Shown: positions 31,522 to 39,165 of the stretch, one piece after another
Layout: every line of letters begins with the position of its first letter
Position numbering within the stretch: position 1 is the first letter of the stretch
Assembly (NCBI GenBank): GCA_964438865.1
Contig: CAYTMI010000005.1
Span: 62,001 to 126,000 of the forward strand
Origin: G016234445 sp964438865
Lineage (GTDB): Bacteria > Chloroflexota > Dehalococcoidia > Tepidiformales > Tepidiformaceae
Direction of reading: 5' to 3'
DNA: 64,000 nucleotides
Notes under the pieces: model-generated
Told to the model about the DNA's origin: nothing
Database searches by the model: none
Seen by the model: only the letters and a program-made list of their open reading frames with translations
Position numbers and translations under genes: made by a program

Positions 31522-32139
31522 TTAGCGGGTAGCTTCGGCGGCCCGATCGCGACGCCAGTCCTTCACGATTCGATTGAACTCGTCAACGAGTGTCGGCTGC
31601 TCCATTACATCCGCGATCGCCGCGAGCGAGTCCCGCACCCGCCGCAGGCGAATCCGCGGGTGGCTGTCCAGCACGTTGCGGATGTCGGAGATGTCCACCG
31701 GTCGCCTCGCGATGGCTTTCAAGACCACGAGGTCCTCTACCGATACGAGCGGGAACGTCGTCCCCGAGAGCCGCACGACCTGGCTGTTTTCAACGGCATC
31801 CAGGTGGCAACTCAGGGACGCCAGGAGCAGGTCGACGTCCATGTGCGTCGGTAGGTGGGTCATGAGGACGACGCGGGTGTCCAGCGCGAACTGCGTGCTG
31901 TCGTCCACGGCGGGGACAAACCCGAAGACAGCCCCCGCCGCGATGAAGGAGTCGAGGTGTTCCTCGTTCATGAGGACGATCGCATCAAGATCCCGCGTGT
32001 ACCGGGGCGCCCCCAAGAGCGATGCCGCAAGCCCGCCAACGAGGGTCCATCGTGCGCCGGCGGCGTCGAGCCACGCGACGAGGTCGGCGATCGCCTGGCG
32101 AGGGAAATCTTGTGGGCGGCTAACGGCTGGGTCGGTCAC
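31522..32139 (-). CDS. Nucleotidyltransferase-fold protein (AbiEii/MNT-like)
   Basis: Protein of 205 aa. The minimal nucleotidyltransferase signature is complete: LVGGLAASLLGAPRYTRDLDAIV has the GG loop (residues 35-36) and the Asp50/Asp52 pair, and HMDVDLLL provides the third acid at about residue 101-103. A segment LVSVEDLVVLKAIARRPVDISDI at about 130-152 is typical of toxin-like or antibiotic-type nucleotidyltransferases. The start overlaps the end of the upstream 61-aa gene by 20 bases. The pair looks like a toxin-antitoxin or regulatory module, but no activity can be claimed. Confidence 0.8.
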   Translation of the reverse strand: MTDPAVSRPQDFPRQAIADLVAWLDAAGARWTLVGGLAASLLGAPRYTRDLDAIVLMNEEHLDSFIAAGAVFGFVPAVDDSTQFALDTRVVLMTHLPTHMDVDLLLASLSCHLDAVENSQVVRLSGTTFPLVSVEDLVVLKAIARRPVDISDIRNVLDSHPRIRLRRVRDSLAAIADVMEQPTLVDEFNRIVKDWRRDRAAEATR

Positions 32140-32305
32140 GGCGCCCCCGCACCCCCGGCCGATCCATCAGCCCCATCGCATCCGCGATGTTCATGATGGA
32201 AAGATAGGCTCGGAACTTCTCTTCCAGACTCATTCGAGCCAGCCGGGCGCGCTTCACCTGAGCCACGCGATTCCAGTCCGGCAAAACGGGGCGGGCGGTT
32301 TCCAC
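32120..32305 (-). CDS. Small basic helical protein, partner of nucleotidyltransferase
   Basis: Protein of 61 aa starting ATG 32305. The middle is strongly helical and amphipathic (RVAQKVKRARL-like, MSLEEKFRAYLSIMNIADAMGL), and the C-terminus is Arg-rich. Small proteins of this kind (W-N-R ... LSLEEKF) often precede nucleotidyltransferase-fold genes. Here the 3' end overlaps the nucleotidyltransferase start, so translation is probably coupled. No known domain; an antitoxin-like role is a guess from gene order. Confidence 0.6.
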   Translation of the reverse strand: METARPVLPDWNRVAQVKRARLARMSLEEKFRAYLSIMNIADAMGLMDRPGVRGRRDRPSR

Positions 32306-32363
32306 GCTCCTAGTTTACCAGAATACCGGGGGCCACAGAGTGGAAGAGCCGGCCGCCCGCCGC

Positions 32364-33935
32364 TCAGTTCACCTGCTTCGTCTTGCCCTCCCAGTAGGGC
32401 TTTCGCAGCTCCGTCTTCAGGATCTTCCCGGGACCGCTCTTCGGCAGGGGCGCCTGCTGGATGACCACCACCTTCGGGCACTTGTAGCTGGCGATGAGCC
32501 CCTTGCAGTGGTCGATGATCTCCTGCTCGCCGACCGTCACCCCTTCGCGTGGCACCACCACCGCCAGCACCGCCTCGCCCCATTTCTCGTCCGGGATGCC
32601 GATCACCGCCGCCTCCAGCACCGCCGGGTGTTCGTACAGCGCGTTCTCCACTTCGGTCGAGTAGATGTTCTCGCCGCCGGAAATGATCATGTCCTTCGCC
32701 CGGTCGACGATGTAGACGAAGTTGTCCTCGTCGATCATGGCGACGTCGCCGGTGTGCATGTAGCCGCCGCGGAGCGCCTCCTCGGTCTCCTTCGGGCGCT
32801 TCCAGTAGCCGGCCATCACGTTGGGCCCGCGCGCGATGATCTCGCCCACCTGCCCGGGCTTCACATCGCGGCCCGTCTCCTGGTCGACAACGCGCACTTC
32901 CACGTCGGCGATCTGGCGGCCACAGCTTGCAAGCCGCCGGACATCCTTCGGGTCGTCGCTTTCGAAGGACTGCCATTCGAGCCGCATCATCGTCAGCAGG
33001 GGCGCCGTCTCCGTCATCCCGTAGGCCTGGCAGAACTTCGGCCCGAAGACGCGCACAGCCGCCCGCAGGCGGTCGACTGGCATCGGCGAGGCACCGTAGA
33101 GGACCAGGTCCAGGCTGCTCGTGTCGAAGTCCCCCGCGCCGGCGAAGTTGACCACCGCGTTGATCATCGTGGGCACGAGGATGGTCTTCGTCACCCTGTT
33201 GTCCTGGATGTTCTGGAGCGTGGCCTGCGGCGTGAACGCCCCCACGAAGGTGTGCGTCCCCCCCATCATCGTCAGCGCGTAGCAGGCCCAGGCGTCGGCC
33301 AGGTGGAACATCGGCGCCGCGTGCATCCACGTATCGGCCTCCGTAAAGCCGATGTTGAGGATGGCGTGCTGGGCGTTGGAAAGGACGTTCCGCTGCGTGA
33401 GCATCACCCCCTTGGGCAGCCCCGTCGTGCCGCCCGTGTAGCAGAGGTTGATCATCTCGTCTTCGTGCCACTCGCGCACCGAATGGTCGAGCGGCTTGCT
33501 CGTGCGGATGAGCCCTTCGTAGTCGTGGAGGCCAGGAGCAAGGTCGCCGTCAAGGAGGATGACGTGCTTCAGGTCGGGCGTCCCGGCCTTGAACTGGTCG
33601 TAGAGCGGCGCGTATTCGGGCCCAAGGATGAGCGCCTTGATCGCGCCGTCGTTGATGATGAACTCGAGTTCCTTGGCCGAAAGCCGGAAGTTCAGCGGCG
33701 CCAACGGCATCCCCGCGATGTCGGCGACGAAGTAGGCCTCGATGTAGCAATGCGAGTTGTTCGCAAGGATGGCGATGTGTTCGCCCGGCTTCAGTCCCAG
33801 CCCGAGCAAACCGGCGGCGAGACGGTGGACGCGTTCCGACAACTGCCGGTAGGTGTAGCGGACGTCGCCGTCGATCATCGCCGTCTTGTCGGCGTAGAGC
33901 TTGACGGCGTGGCTGAGAGTGTCGCGCAGCAGCAT
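32364..33935 (-). CDS. Acyl-CoA synthetase (long-chain fatty-acid--CoA ligase, ANL superfamily)
   Basis: AMP-forming acyl-CoA ligase of 523 aa. Core motifs: the P-loop LCYTGGTTGLPKG at about residues 166-178, the aromatic/AMP-binding YGMTETAP at about 302, the hinge region TGDVAMIDEDNFVYIVDRAKDMIISGGENI split over residues ~398-430, and the C-terminal catalytic Lys in LPKSGPGKILKTELR. ATG 33935 follows GGAGGAACCACC. Activates a fatty or aromatic acid to its CoA thioester, in keeping with the several CoA enzymes in this window. The exact acid is not predictable. Confidence 0.93.
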   Translation of the reverse strand: MLLRDTLSHAVKLYADKTAMIDGDVRYTYRQLSERVHRLAAGLLGLGLKPGEHIAILANNSHCYIEAYFVADIAGMPLAPLNFRLSAKELEFIINDGAIKALILGPEYAPLYDQFKAGTPDLKHVILLDGDLAPGLHDYEGLIRTSKPLDHSVREWHEDEMINLCYTGGTTGLPKGVMLTQRNVLSNAQHAILNIGFTEADTWMHAAPMFHLADAWACYALTMMGGTHTFVGAFTPQATLQNIQDNRVTKTILVPTMINAVVNFAGAGDFDTSSLDLVLYGASPMPVDRLRAAVRVFGPKFCQAYGMTETAPLLTMMRLEWQSFESDDPKDVRRLASCGRQIADVEVRVVDQETGRDVKPGQVGEIIARGPNVMAGYWKRPKETEEALRGGYMHTGDVAMIDEDNFVYIVDRAKDMIISGGENIYSTEVENALYEHPAVLEAAVIGIPDEKWGEAVLAVVVPREGVTVGEQEIIDHCKGLIASYKCPKVVVIQQAPLPKSGPGKILKTELRKPYWEGKTKQVN

Positions 33936-34041
33936 GGTGGTTCCTCCGGGCCCGGCCCAATGGGTGCGCCGTATGATACCGCCTGCTGCTTGAAGAGGGA
34001 GGAGCGAGGAGGGAGGAAGGATCCCCATCACGTTCCGTGTC

Positions 34042-35289
34042 CTATTTCTCCTTCTCCGCCTCGGCGGCCGTCACCTCGGGGGTCTTTAGGGTGGTGCCCC
34101 ACCACTGCGCCTTGAACTCCTTGCAGTCCGCCCCCACGGAGGTCATGACGCAGCAACCGGTGCTGGTCACGTTGCATTCCCACTTCGCCCGGAAGCGGAC
34201 GATGTTCTTTGGCGGCTTGTCGTCTGACTTCAGGAGGAGTTCCACGGTCCGGCTGGTGGCGTTCGACCCTGCGACCCGGCACTTCTTGTCTGCGCAGGCG
34301 ATGGGCAGGCGCCACGTCGCCGTCGACGTCTTGCCGTCGTAGGCGCCCTTTTCGTCCTCCATCACCTTCTCCGTGCTGTTGCGGGAGAAGAGTTGCGGGT
34401 CGCCGAAGACGTCGGTGGCCATCTCCCAACCGCTCTTGCCCTCGATCTTCATCGTGACTACGAACTCGGCGTGGTCGCAGTGCCCCTTGTCGTCGGCGCA
34501 TTTTGCCTTGCCATCTGCGAGCTTCGGCCCCTGGATCTCGACCCCAACGGCCTCGACGAAGTCCTTCCCGACCTGCTCGTGGTCGATCTTCCAGCGCCGC
34601 TTGCGGAGCGACACTTTCTCCGCCGGACAGGCGGCGTCGCAGGGGTCCTGGGCCACCGCGAGGACGGGGGTGCGCGAGCGCATGGCGAAGTACACGGCGC
34701 CCGCGAGCGCAGCCAGCACGCCGCCCACCGCGAACGGCAGCCAGCCCGGGAGCCCGCTGCCACCTTCGTCCCCAGTCGTGCCCGCCAGCGGCACCGGCGG
34801 AGAGGGCGTGTTCGCGGGCGCTGGCGAAGGGGTGACGGGAGGTGTCCGGGTTGGCGTGGCCGCCTGGCTGCCTGCGCCCGAGGTGGCCGTGGTGGCCGTG
34901 GCGGTTGCAAGAGCCTGGGTGGGGTTGCCCGAAGTCGATGGTGGCGAAGGGGTCGCGGTTGGGAACGGGGCTGCGGTAGGGGGCGGGGTCTTGGTCGCGG
35001 CCGGTTCCGTGGGAATCGGAGTGGGATCGAGCGTAGGGGCAGGTGTTTCCGGGGTAACTGTCGCGGTCGGCGTTGGTGTGGGCGTGAAAGTCGGGGCCAG
35101 CGTTGGGTCCGGCGTCAGCGTTTCGGTTGGGGTTGGAGTGTTGGTCGGAGTGTTAGTGGGAGTGGGCGTGTCGCGCTCCTGCGCCAGGACTCCCGGAGCG
35201 CTCCCGGTCCCGGCCCACAGGCACACGACGATGGCGGCGACTGCCAACGTCCCACCGACCAACCACGACCAGCGACTCTCCTCACGCAC
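34042..35289 (-). CDS. Secreted/membrane protein with long Thr-Pro-rich linker and internal TM helix
   Basis: Protein of 415 aa. The N-terminal signal peptide ends near LAQERD (about residue 38). Residues ~40-175 are low-complexity Thr-Pro repeats (TPTNTPTNTPTPTE and variants), probably extended and perhaps glycosylated. A second hydrophobic helix (LPFAVGGVLAALAGAVYFAM, about 183-202) is followed by R-S-R and a ~210-residue Cys-containing, beta-rich domain (paired Cys such as CDAAC, CADDKGHC, CNVTSTGCC). With a cleaved signal peptide, the positive-inside rule would put that domain in the cytoplasm, yet its Cys pairs look extracytoplasmic. No family recognised. Confidence 0.78.
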   Translation of the reverse strand: MREESRWSWLVGGTLAVAAIVVCLWAGTGSAPGVLAQERDTPTPTNTPTNTPTPTETLTPDPTLAPTFTPTPTPTATVTPETPAPTLDPTPIPTEPAATKTPPPTAAPFPTATPSPPSTSGNPTQALATATATTATSGAGSQAATPTRTPPVTPSPAPANTPSPPVPLAGTTGDEGGSGLPGWLPFAVGGVLAALAGAVYFAMRSRTPVLAVAQDPCDAACPAEKVSLRKRRWKIDHEQVGKDFVEAVGVEIQGPKLADGKAKCADDKGHCDHAEFVVTMKIEGKSGWEMATDVFGDPQLFSRNSTEKVMEDEKGAYDGKTSTATWRLPIACADKKCRVAGSNATSRTVELLLKSDDKPPKNIVRFRAKWECNVTSTGCCVMTSVGADCKEFKAQWWGTTLKTPEVTAAEAEKEK

Positions 35290-35351
35290 GAGTGCTCCCG
35301 TCGATCATGACTATACGCAGCACGTCAATACGGAATGGAGCTGCCCCGGTC

Positions 35352-36524
35352 CTACCCTGCCGCGACCGCGCCTCGGATCGCCGCGACCTCGCCCGGGAGC
35401 ACGTCGAGCACCGCCTGGATCTCCGCCTCCGTCGTCGAGTCGCCGAGGCTGAAGCGCACGCTCGCGACCGCCCGCCGGATCGGCACTCCCATCGCCATCA
35501 GCACGTGCGAAGGCTCCCAGGTCGAATTCGAACAGGCGCTCCCCGAACTGGCGGCGATCCCGCGGCGGTCCAGCGCCGCCACGAGTGTCTCGCTTTCCAG
35601 CCCACCGAAGGAGACGTTCAGGTTGTTGGGCAGGCAGTTCTCCTGGCAGCCGTTGGCGGCAGCGTTGGGCACGGCCGCGAGGATCCCCTCACGGAGCTGT
35701 TCGCGGAGGGCGCGCACCCGGGCCGCCCTCGCGGCGACGCCCGTCGAGGCAATCTCCAGCGCCACCGCCGTCGCCACGATCCCGGCGACGTTCTCCGTCC
35801 CGGCGCGCTTCTGCATCTCTTGGCCGCCTCCCGCCAGCAGCGGCCGGAACGGCGTCGCCCGCCGTAGATAGAGGATGCCGCTGCCCTTCGGCCCCCCGAA
35901 CTTGTGCGACGACAGGCTGAGCGCGTCCACGCCAAGCGCCCCCATGTCCAGTTCCAGCCAGCCCGGCGCCTGCACCGCGTCGGTGTGCAGCAGCACCCGG
36001 TGCGACCGTTCCCGGGCGTAGTCGCGGACAGCCTGGGCGATCTCTGGGATCGGCTGGATCGTCCCGACCTCGTTGTTCGCGAGCATCACCGAAGCCAGCA
36101 CAGTGTCAGGCTGGAGCGCCCGCGCGAATTCCTCCACCGAGACCCGGCCGTGGGGGTCGCAGCCGAGGTAGGTGACTTCGAAGCCGAGTTCTTCCAGGTG
36201 CTGGGCCGTGTGGATGCCGGCGTGGTGTTCGATGGCAGTGGTGATGACGTGGGCGCCGGCCCCCGCTCGCCGCATCCCATAGGCGATCCCGCAGAGCGCC
36301 GAGTTGATCGATTCGGTCCCGCCGCTTGTGAACAGGATCTCCGATGGCCGTGCCCCGAGGCAGGCCGCCACCTTCTGCCGCGCGCCGTCGACCGCCGATT
36401 GGGCCTCCCGGCCGAGCGCGTAGAGCCCGCTGGGGTTGCCGAACCGATCCCCGAGGTAGGGCAGCATCGCCTCCCGGGCAGCCGGGTGCAGGGGCGTCGT
36501 CGCGGCGTGGTCCAAATACACCAT
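35352..36524 (-). CDS. Cysteine desulfurase (NifS/IscS family)
   Basis: PLP enzyme of 390 aa, releases sulfur from cysteine for Fe-S clusters, tRNA thiolation and other pathways. Start MVYLDHAATTPLHP at ATG 36524 fits the family, and it is seven bases after TACGAT (36532-36537, minus) without a Shine-Dalgarno, so it is probably leaderless. PLP Lys208 lies in SSHKFGGPKG, the His of AIEHHAG stacks on PLP, and the sulfur-carrying Cys331 is in SSGSACSNSTWEPSHVL. No scaffold or mnmA gene is adjacent, so its sulfur acceptor cannot be named. It is divergent from the aldehyde dehydrogenase. Confidence 0.95.
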   Translation of the reverse strand: MVYLDHAATTPLHPAAREAMLPYLGDRFGNPSGLYALGREAQSAVDGARQKVAACLGARPSEILFTSGGTESINSALCGIAYGMRRAGAGAHVITTAIEHHAGIHTAQHLEELGFEVTYLGCDPHGRVSVEEFARALQPDTVLASVMLANNEVGTIQPIPEIAQAVRDYARERSHRVLLHTDAVQAPGWLELDMGALGVDALSLSSHKFGGPKGSGILYLRRATPFRPLLAGGGQEMQKRAGTENVAGIVATAVALEIASTGVAARAARVRALREQLREGILAAVPNAAANGCQENCLPNNLNVSFGGLESETLVAALDRRGIAASSGSACSNSTWEPSHVLMAMGVPIRRAVASVRFSLGDSTTEAEIQAVLDVLPGEVAAIRGAVAAG

Positions 36525-36619
36525 CCCGGCGATCGTACCAGACAGCCCCCGGCGTGGTATGCTTCGCGAAGCGGCGCATGGCGGATATGCAGGCGCCAGC
36601 ATCATGGAGGAACACGGCC

Positions 36620-38104
36620 ATGACTTCCCTCGTGGGCCGCCCAAAGACCCGCACCTACCAGCAGTTCATTGATGGCCGCCTGGCCGACGCCGCCTCCGGT
36701 GAGACCTTCAGCCGGACCAGCCCCTTTGACGGCAGCATCGTCGCCACCTACCCCAACAGCGGCATCGAGGACGCCCAGCGCGCGATCGAAGTCGCCCGCC
36801 GCGTCTTCGACGAAGGCACCTGGGCGACCTCCCCCGCCGCGGACCGTGCCGCCATCCTCCGCAAGGCCTCCGACCTCCTGCTCGCGAACGCCGACGAACT
36901 GGCGGACTCGCTCACGGCCGAGGTGGGCAAGCCGAGGACGATGGCCATGGGCGAAGTCCTCATGACCGCCGACGTCTTTCAGTTGTTCGCCGCCAAAGCC
37001 CTCGACCTGAAGGGCGAGTCCATCACCCAGCAGATCCCGGACGCCGTCGGCCTGGTCATCCACGAGCCGGTTGGCGTCGTCGGCATCATCACGCCCTGGA
37101 ACTTCCCGTTGCTGCTGCTTTCCTGGAAAGTCGGCCCTGGCATCGCCGCCGGCTGCACCATGGTCGCGAAGCCCTCCCACTACACCCCCGGCAGCACCCT
37201 CATCCTCGCGCGCATCCTCGCCGAGGCCGGCCTCCCGGACGGCGTCTTCAACGTCGTCACCAGCGAAACCGACAACGGCGCCCTCGTCGGCCAGCACCTC
37301 GCCGCTTCCGAACTGGTCGACAAGATCGCCTTCACCGGGTCGACCGCGAGCGGCAAGGCCGTGATGCGCGCCGCCGCCAACAACGTCAAGAAGATCTCGC
37401 TCGAACTCGGCGGCAAGTCCCCCAACATCGTCTTCCCGGACGCGCAGATCGACGCGGCGGTGGCCGGCGCCTTCTTCGGCATCTACCTGAACAGCGGGCA
37501 GGTCTGCCAGGCCGGCAGCCGCCTCCTCGTCAGCAACCGCGTCAAGGACGAGTTCGTTTCCAAGCTCGCGGAAATGAGCGCAACCCTCAAGCTGGGCGAC
37601 CCGATGGACCCCGCGACGACGATGGGGCCGGTCATCAACGAGTCCCAGTTGAAGAAGATCGAAGGCTACATGGAGCGCGGCAAGCAGGAGGCGAAGCTCC
37701 TCACCGGCGGCAACCGCGCGACCGAAGGCGACCTCGCGAAGGGCCTCTTCGTCCAGCCCACCATCTTCGACAACGTCACCAACACCACCACCATCGCCCG
37801 CGAGGAGATCTTCGGCCCTGTCCTCTCGGTCCTCTCCTTCGACGACGTGGACGACGTCATCCGCACCGCGAACGACACCATGTACGGCCTCGCCGCCGCG
37901 GTCTGGACGAAGGACATCAACGTCGCCCTGAAGGTGGCGAAGGGCCTCCGGGCGGGGACCGTCTGGGTGAACGCCTACCACGGCACCGGCCTCTCCAACA
38001 TGCCTTACGGCGGCTACAAGCAGAGCGGCCTCGGCCGCGAACTCGGCTCCGCCGGCCTCGAAGAGTTCATGGAAACAAAAGCCATCCAGATCAAGCTGAG
38101 CTGA
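36620..38104 (+). CDS. NAD(P)+-dependent aldehyde dehydrogenase
   Basis: ALDH-superfamily enzyme of 494 aa. Signature residues: WNFPLLLLSWKVGPG (cofactor/substrate channel), the Glu of LELGGKSPNIVF (Glu262) and the catalytic Cys296 in GQVCQAGSRLLV. EEIFGPVLSV and the C-terminal GYKQSGLGRELG are also typical. ATG 36620 follows ATGGAGGAACACGGCC with a strong Shine-Dalgarno; the frame is open far upstream but overlaps the desulfurase on the other strand. Closest by pattern to betaine-aldehyde or retinal-type ALDHs, but the substrate is not assigned. Confidence 0.95.
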   Translation: MTSLVGRPKTRTYQQFIDGRLADAASGETFSRTSPFDGSIVATYPNSGIEDAQRAIEVARRVFDEGTWATSPAADRAAILRKASDLLLANADELADSLTAEVGKPRTMAMGEVLMTADVFQLFAAKALDLKGESITQQIPDAVGLVIHEPVGVVGIITPWNFPLLLLSWKVGPGIAAGCTMVAKPSHYTPGSTLILARILAEAGLPDGVFNVVTSETDNGALVGQHLAASELVDKIAFTGSTASGKAVMRAAANNVKKISLELGGKSPNIVFPDAQIDAAVAGAFFGIYLNSGQVCQAGSRLLVSNRVKDEFVSKLAEMSATLKLGDPMDPATTMGPVINESQLKKIEGYMERGKQEAKLLTGGNRATEGDLAKGLFVQPTIFDNVTNTTTIAREEIFGPVLSVLSFDDVDDVIRTANDTMYGLAAAVWTKDINVALKVAKGLRAGTVWVNAYHGTGLSNMPYGGYKQSGLGRELGSAGLEEFMETKAIQIKLS

Positions 38105-38401
38105 GACGGGCCAGTTAGCCGTTGGCCGTTAGCTGAACGCGTGGGTAGCTGTCGCCGCCCCAACCGGTAGCCGCGGGTAGGGATTCTGACCGTGGCCGCA
38201 TCTCCGGCCACTCCCGAACCGCGCCAGCCTCGACCGCCTCGCGATAATCCGTACCGCGACGGGCAGGGAGCGGCGTCCCCCCGCGCCAGCCCCCACCGCA
38301 TCAGCCCCCGCCACCGGCAGCCGCGGCCGACCCTGGCCGAATCGCCGTGCACCCATCTTCCCACCCACGCCGCCCGCCCCCCATTCGTACCGCCACCCAC
38401 A
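38105..38401. other. Intergenic region with R2 repeat, no gene
   Basis: Roughly 300 bp between the ALDH stop and the end of the MerB-like pair. It contains short inverted words (GTTAGCCGTTGGCCGTTAGC at the left end), the R2 copy at 38247-38284, and Pro/His-rich spurious frames. No gene is supported. Confidence 0.5.
38247..38284. repeat. R2 dispersed repeat, copy 1
   Basis: ATCCGTACCGCGAC followed by GGGCAGGGAGCGGCGTCCCCCC. Two other copies with the same orientation lie at 42006-42042 and 49809-49846, all intergenic and with only a few mismatches. Confidence 0.8.
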
Positions 38402-38620
38402 TCACCGCAGCCGCCAGAACGCCGACGTCAGCCCCAGCCCCGCGAACAGCTCCTCCATCTCGTCCACGGTCAGCCGTCGCCACTCCCGTTCCCGCCGGTC
38501 CGGTCCGTAGACCACCTTTGCCAGCCGCCAGCACTGGTCCAGGGACAGCGTCGCCCCCTCGGGCATATGCCAGTCAGCCAACCATTTCGCGAGATGTTCT
38601 TCCGACCGGAAGATGAGCAT
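38402..38620 (-). CDS. Small protein, partner of MerB-like gene
   Basis: Protein of 72 aa starting ATG 38620, six bases after the stop of the MerB-like gene. Sequence pattern (FRSEEHLAKWLADWHMPEGA, then LSLDQCWRLAKVVYG and a C-terminal LFAGLGLTSAFWRL) resembles the small domain found next to, or fused to, alkylmercury-lyase-like proteins, where a mercuric-resistance link has been presumed. It contains one Cys only. It is probably cotranslated with its neighbour as a two-subunit unit; function is inference. Confidence 0.7.
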   Translation of the reverse strand: MLIFRSEEHLAKWLADWHMPEGATLSLDQCWRLAKVVYGPDRREREWRRLTVDEMEELFAGLGLTSAFWRLR

Positions 38621-38626
38621 CGTCTT

Positions 38627-39088
38627 TCAGTTGAAGACGATGTCCCGCCACCATTCGGCCGCCGGGACCGCGAAATGGACGATCCCCTGCGCCGGATCGA
38701 GGGACCCGTCGCTCACCCGCAACGGCATCGCCGTGCCGCAGTCCCCGCACGATGCCTGGATGCGCGCGTCCCGCCCGAGCATCGCTGCTACCCCCATCAC
38801 GTCCCAGATGCAGTTCCCGTAATACGCCTGCCCGTCCACCGTCGCCACGAACGCCGTGGGGACCGCCGAAAAGGGGTTCGCCATCAGGACTTCGCCGCCA
38901 TCGCGTTGGAGCACGAGCATGCGCGCCTCCGCCAGCCGCCGGAACGCCGCCTCGACCTCCACGCCCGTCGCCGAGAGTGCCGCCGCCGTCTCCGCGATGC
39001 TCGGCGGCAGCCCCAGCTTCATGGTCTGGTCGTAGACGTAGCGGCGCACGTCCTGGTCGAATGTGGCTGGTGTGAGCTCGGCGCTCAT
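38627..39088 (-). CDS. Alkylmercury lyase (MerB)-like protein, incomplete active site
   Basis: Protein of 153 aa. A winged-helix-like N-terminus (VRRYVYDQTMKLGLPPSIAETAAALS) precedes a MerB-like core: YYGNCIWDVMGVAAML has the Cys-x-x-Asp arrangement of MerB Cys96/Asp99, and SCGDCGTAM gives a Cys pair. The third MerB residue, Cys159, is not visible: the equivalent strand reads GIVHFAVPAAEWWRDIVFN. Loss of that Cys suggests it does not cleave organomercurials by the known mechanism. ATG 39088. It is divergent from the PKD/membrane protein. Confidence 0.72.
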   Translation of the reverse strand: MSAELTPATFDQDVRRYVYDQTMKLGLPPSIAETAAALSATGVEVEAAFRRLAEARMLVLQRDGGEVLMANPFSAVPTAFVATVDGQAYYGNCIWDVMGVAAMLGRDARIQASCGDCGTAMPLRVSDGSLDPAQGIVHFAVPAAEWWRDIVFN

Positions 39089-39165
39089 TCTGTCGGGTCT
39101 CCGGAGCCGCTGCGAGTGACGGTTGTCGCGCCACCAGCGCAGGGGTAGCATCGCCCCGGGACGCT

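Noticed and set aside
32340..34115. Long plus-strand open frame opposite the acyl-CoA ligase
   Set aside because: The minus strand encodes all ANL motifs; the plus-strand product has no recognisable feature.
34393..35310. Gly/Val/Arg-rich plus-strand frame opposite the Thr-Pro protein
   Set aside because: It is the complement of the ACC/CCG repeats; no signal, start or domain.
36602..37981. Long minus-strand open frame opposite the aldehyde dehydrogenase
   Set aside because: Mirror of the ALDH codons; residue composition (Gly/Asp/Val/Glu) is an artefact of codon bias.
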